Shown in pieces: positions 7,050 through 8,733 of a DNA stretch of 8,733 bases. The notes under the pieces are model-generated. The model searched no databases and was not told the DNA's origin. It saw nothing but the letters and a program-made list of their open reading frames with translations. The DNA is taken from positions 1 through 8,733 of the forward strand of contig NZ_JACUUA010000139.1 in NCBI RefSeq assembly GCF_014859565.1. Direction: 5' to 3'. Position 1 is the first letter of the stretch, and each line of letters begins with the position of its first letter. Source of the stretch: Marinospirillum sp. GTDB lineage: Bacteria; Pseudomonadota; Gammaproteobacteria; Pseudomonadales; Halomonadaceae. The translations under genes were made by a program, and so were the position numbers.

Positions 7050-8653
7050 TGAAGCGTTTTTTTAACACAGCCGGGCCCACCATTCCGGCTGATCATTACC
7101 ACATCGATCTTCTGCACCGACTGGACTGGGAAGAAATCCAGCACCTGATTGCCAGCAAGCGTTACTTTGTTCTCCATGCTCCCCGGCAAACCGGCAAAAC
7201 CTCCACCCTGCTGGCAATCATGAAAGAACTTAACAGCAAGGGCGATTACGCCTGTGCTTACGCCAATATAGAGGGAGCCCAGGCAGCCCGAGGTGACGAA
7301 ACCCAGGGCATACCGGCAGCTTGCAGTGCCATTGCACGTTCCATTGCGCTATATCTTAATCGGCCAGAGCTTCTCGACTGGTATCAGGATCAAGGCGGAC
7401 GACTTGCAGTGCAAGATCAGCTCACCGGCCTGCTGCAACAATGGAGTCAAATAGAGTCCCACCCTGCCGTACTGCTACTGGATGAAGTTGATGCACTTGT
7501 TGGTGACACGCTGATCTCCCTGCTACGCCAGATACGTGCCGGCTATGCCCAACGCCCGGATTTCTTTCCTCAGGCCATCATACTTTGTGGCGTCAGGGAT
7601 GTGCGGGACTACCGTATGCATCAGGAAGGTGCCGAAGTCATCACCGGCGGCAGTGCCTTTAACATCAAGGCCGAATCCCTGCGCATGGGTAACTTTACGG
7701 AAGAAGAAACCCGCCGCCTTTGGCTAGAGCATACTCAGGAAACCGGGCAGATTTTTGATGAAGCCATCTTTCCGGAACTCTGGGAAGACACCAAAGGCCA
7801 GCCCTGGCTGGTCAATGCCCTGGGGCATGAAGTGACCTGGAAAAACCGCGAAGCCCGTCAGCGCAGCCGCAACATCTCACGGGTGGACTATCAGCAAGCC
7901 CGTGAACGGCTGATTTACTCGCGTGCCACCCACCTGGATCAACTGACCGACAAACTCAAAGAACCACGTATTCACTCAGTGATCAGCTCAATCTTGAGCA
8001 GCGAAGATGAAGACAAGATCAGCCAGATCAAGGTTGATGACCTGCAATACGTTGAAGACCTGGGACTGATCCAAAGCCGACCCACAGTCAAAATCAGCAA
8101 CCGCATCTACCAGGAAGTCATTCCGCGCGAACTGACCTGGCCCACCCAGGTGATGATCGCCAACCAGGAGCAAGCCTGGTACATCAATCCTGACCACACC
8201 CTGAATATGGAAAAACTCCTGCAGGCCTTCCAGCAGTTTTTCCGTGAACACTCGGATAGCTGGAGTGAAGGCTTTGACTACAAAGAGGCAGCCCCGCAAC
8301 TGCTGATGCAAGCTTTCTTGCAACGCATCATCAACGGGGGTGGACGCATATCGCGTGAATATGGTTTAGGCCGCAAACGCACTGACCTGCTGATCGAATG
8401 GCCGACCGATCCTGAACAAGGCATGTATGGGCCCTTACAACGCGTGGTGATTGAACTGAAAATCCTGCGCGGCAGCCTGGACAGCGTGATCGAAAAAGGC
8501 CTGCAACAAGCCCTCGACTACACCCGCCAGGTCGGTGCTGAAGAAACCCACCTCATCATCTTTAACCGCGATTCCAGCACCCCCTGGGATCAGAAAATCT
8601 GGCACAAAGATCAAATGCTGGATGATCACAACATTCAGGTCTGGGGGGCGTGA
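7049..8653 (+). CDS. P-loop ATPase with C-terminal PD-(D/E)XK nuclease-like domain, tandem copy 2
   Basis: The 534-aa product is the same as that of the preceding gene except for residue 2 (Lys instead of Glu). All motifs lie at the same positions: APRQTGKT (44-51), LLLDEVDAL (142-150), Asp446 and Glu469-Leu-Lys471. The ATG overlaps the previous TAA by one base, and no strong Shine-Dalgarno site precedes it. The G6 tract at 7039-7044 is only 4 nt away, so translation probably depends on ribosomes finishing copy 1. The fifth codon region holds a T7 run (7057-7063) where copy 1 has T6 then C. The gene ends in GCG TGA where copy 1 ends in GCA TAA. Because the interior is identical, the two proteins should have the same biochemical activity; whether they form a dosage pair, a mixed oligomer or a transient redundancy cannot be told. 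Confidence 0.88.
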   Translation: MKRFFNTAGPTIPADHYHIDLLHRLDWEEIQHLIASKRYFVLHAPRQTGKTSTLLAIMKELNSKGDYACAYANIEGAQAARGDETQGIPAACSAIARSIALYLNRPELLDWYQDQGGRLAVQDQLTGLLQQWSQIESHPAVLLLDEVDALVGDTLISLLRQIRAGYAQRPDFFPQAIILCGVRDVRDYRMHQEGAEVITGGSAFNIKAESLRMGNFTEEETRRLWLEHTQETGQIFDEAIFPELWEDTKGQPWLVNALGHEVTWKNREARQRSRNISRVDYQQARERLIYSRATHLDQLTDKLKEPRIHSVISSILSSEDEDKISQIKVDDLQYVEDLGLIQSRPTVKISNRIYQEVIPRELTWPTQVMIANQEQAWYINPDHTLNMEKLLQAFQQFFREHSDSWSEGFDYKEAAPQLLMQAFLQRIINGGGRISREYGLGRKRTDLLIEWPTDPEQGMYGPLQRVVIELKILRGSLDSVIEKGLQQALDYTRQVGAEETHLIIFNRDSSTPWDQKIWHKDQMLDDHNIQVWGA

Positions 8654-8657
8654 ATCA

Positions 8658-8733
8658 ATGAGTCACCCACAACTTGACCCCAAAAATGACTACGTCTTCA
8701 AACGTGCTTTCACAGAGTGCCCCGATGCGTTAG
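8658..8733 (+). CDS. Rpn family / PD-(D/E)XK nuclease family transposase-like protein, N-terminus only
   Basis: An open frame starts at ATG 8658, 4 nt after the previous stop, and runs off the window after 25 codons (MSHPQLDPKNDYVFKRAFTE then CPDAL). The LDPKNDYVFKR block is the characteristic N-terminus of the Rpn (recombination-promoting nuclease) and PF12784-type 'PD-(D/E)XK nuclease family transposase' proteins. E. coli Rpn proteins are DNA nucleases that promote recombination. The catalytic residues lie beyond the window and cannot be checked. The TAG at 8731-8733 is out of frame. The close spacing suggests the gene belongs to the same transcript as the ATPase-nuclease pair. No strong Shine-Dalgarno site is present, so coupling to the preceding stop is likely. 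Confidence 0.75.
   Translation, partial: MSHPQLDPKNDYVFKRAFTECPDAL

Larger units (their letters stand above)
5445..8653 (+). repeat. Tandem direct duplication, 1,604-bp period, two copies
   Basis: The unit at 5445-7048 is repeated in direct orientation at 7049-8652, one whole ATPase-nuclease gene per unit. By eye 5460-7045 and 7064-8649 (1,586 nt each) match without difference, and the two translations agree throughout that span. The copies differ at four positions in the first 15 bases (5445/7049, 5448/7052, 5450/7054, 5459/7063) and at the final Ala and stop codons. There are no flanking inverted repeats, transposase or obvious target-site duplication. Confidence 0.95.

Noticed and set aside
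5413..8657. Composite transposon or insertion sequence as the cause of the duplication.
   Set aside because: There are no terminal inverted repeats, no transposase of a known IS family and no target-site duplication. The repeat boundaries coincide with the gene ends.
8731..8733. TAG at the window end as the stop of a tiny Rpn fragment.
   Set aside because: It is out of frame with ATG 8658; the in-frame codon at 8730-8732 is TTA, so the gene continues past the window.

Overview
The window is a densely packed, entirely plus-strand stretch of bacterial chromosome. It holds six complete genes and the first 25 codons of a seventh. Base composition looks balanced, Shine-Dalgarno sites are strong (AAGGAGG), and several neighbouring genes overlap by a few bases. 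The protein types (RmlB-like, FliB, beta-CASP nuclease, PF09820/PF08011-type AAA proteins, Rpn-type nuclease) would fit a gammaproteobacterium with a repeat-rich accessory genome. That assignment is an inference from protein resemblance; no marker gene is present.

Left half (1-3835): an RmlB-like short-chain dehydrogenase/reductase protein (19-1044), a FliB-type flagellin lysine N-methylase (1192-2394) and a metallo-beta-lactamase/beta-CASP ribonuclease (2441-3835). The RmlB-like protein keeps the fold and overall length of dTDP-glucose 4,6-dehydratase but has lost nearly all the catalytic residues. It therefore looks like a pseudoenzyme or a repurposed binding protein. FliB and the beta-CASP protein keep their signature Cys and His/Asp residues.

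Right half (3859-8733): a chain of genes that couple a P-loop ATPase domain to a C-terminal PD-(D/E)XK nuclease-like domain. The first is a PF09820/PF08011-type protein (517 aa). Two 534-aa ATPase-nuclease genes follow, lying head to tail in tandem and encoding proteins that differ at a single residue. Directly after them begins an Rpn/PD-(D/E)XK 'transposase-like' nuclease that runs off the window. The genes overlap or almost touch (TTGA, ATGA and TAATG junctions, then a 4-nt gap), so co-expression and translational coupling are likely.

The most notable observations are: (1) the 1,604-bp tandem duplication, apparently identical over 1,586 nt but different at both gene ends, which points to homogenisation or an unusual duplication route; (2) the RmlB-like protein with Thr-Asp-Glu and Tyr of the active site replaced; and (3) the compact multi-gene ATPase/PD-(D/E)XK cluster, whose biological role is not known to me and which could be a defence or genome-plasticity module. 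I see no tRNA, rRNA, CRISPR array or recognisable insertion sequence. The longest gene-free stretch is about 150 bp (1045-1191), in which I see no convincing promoter or terminator.
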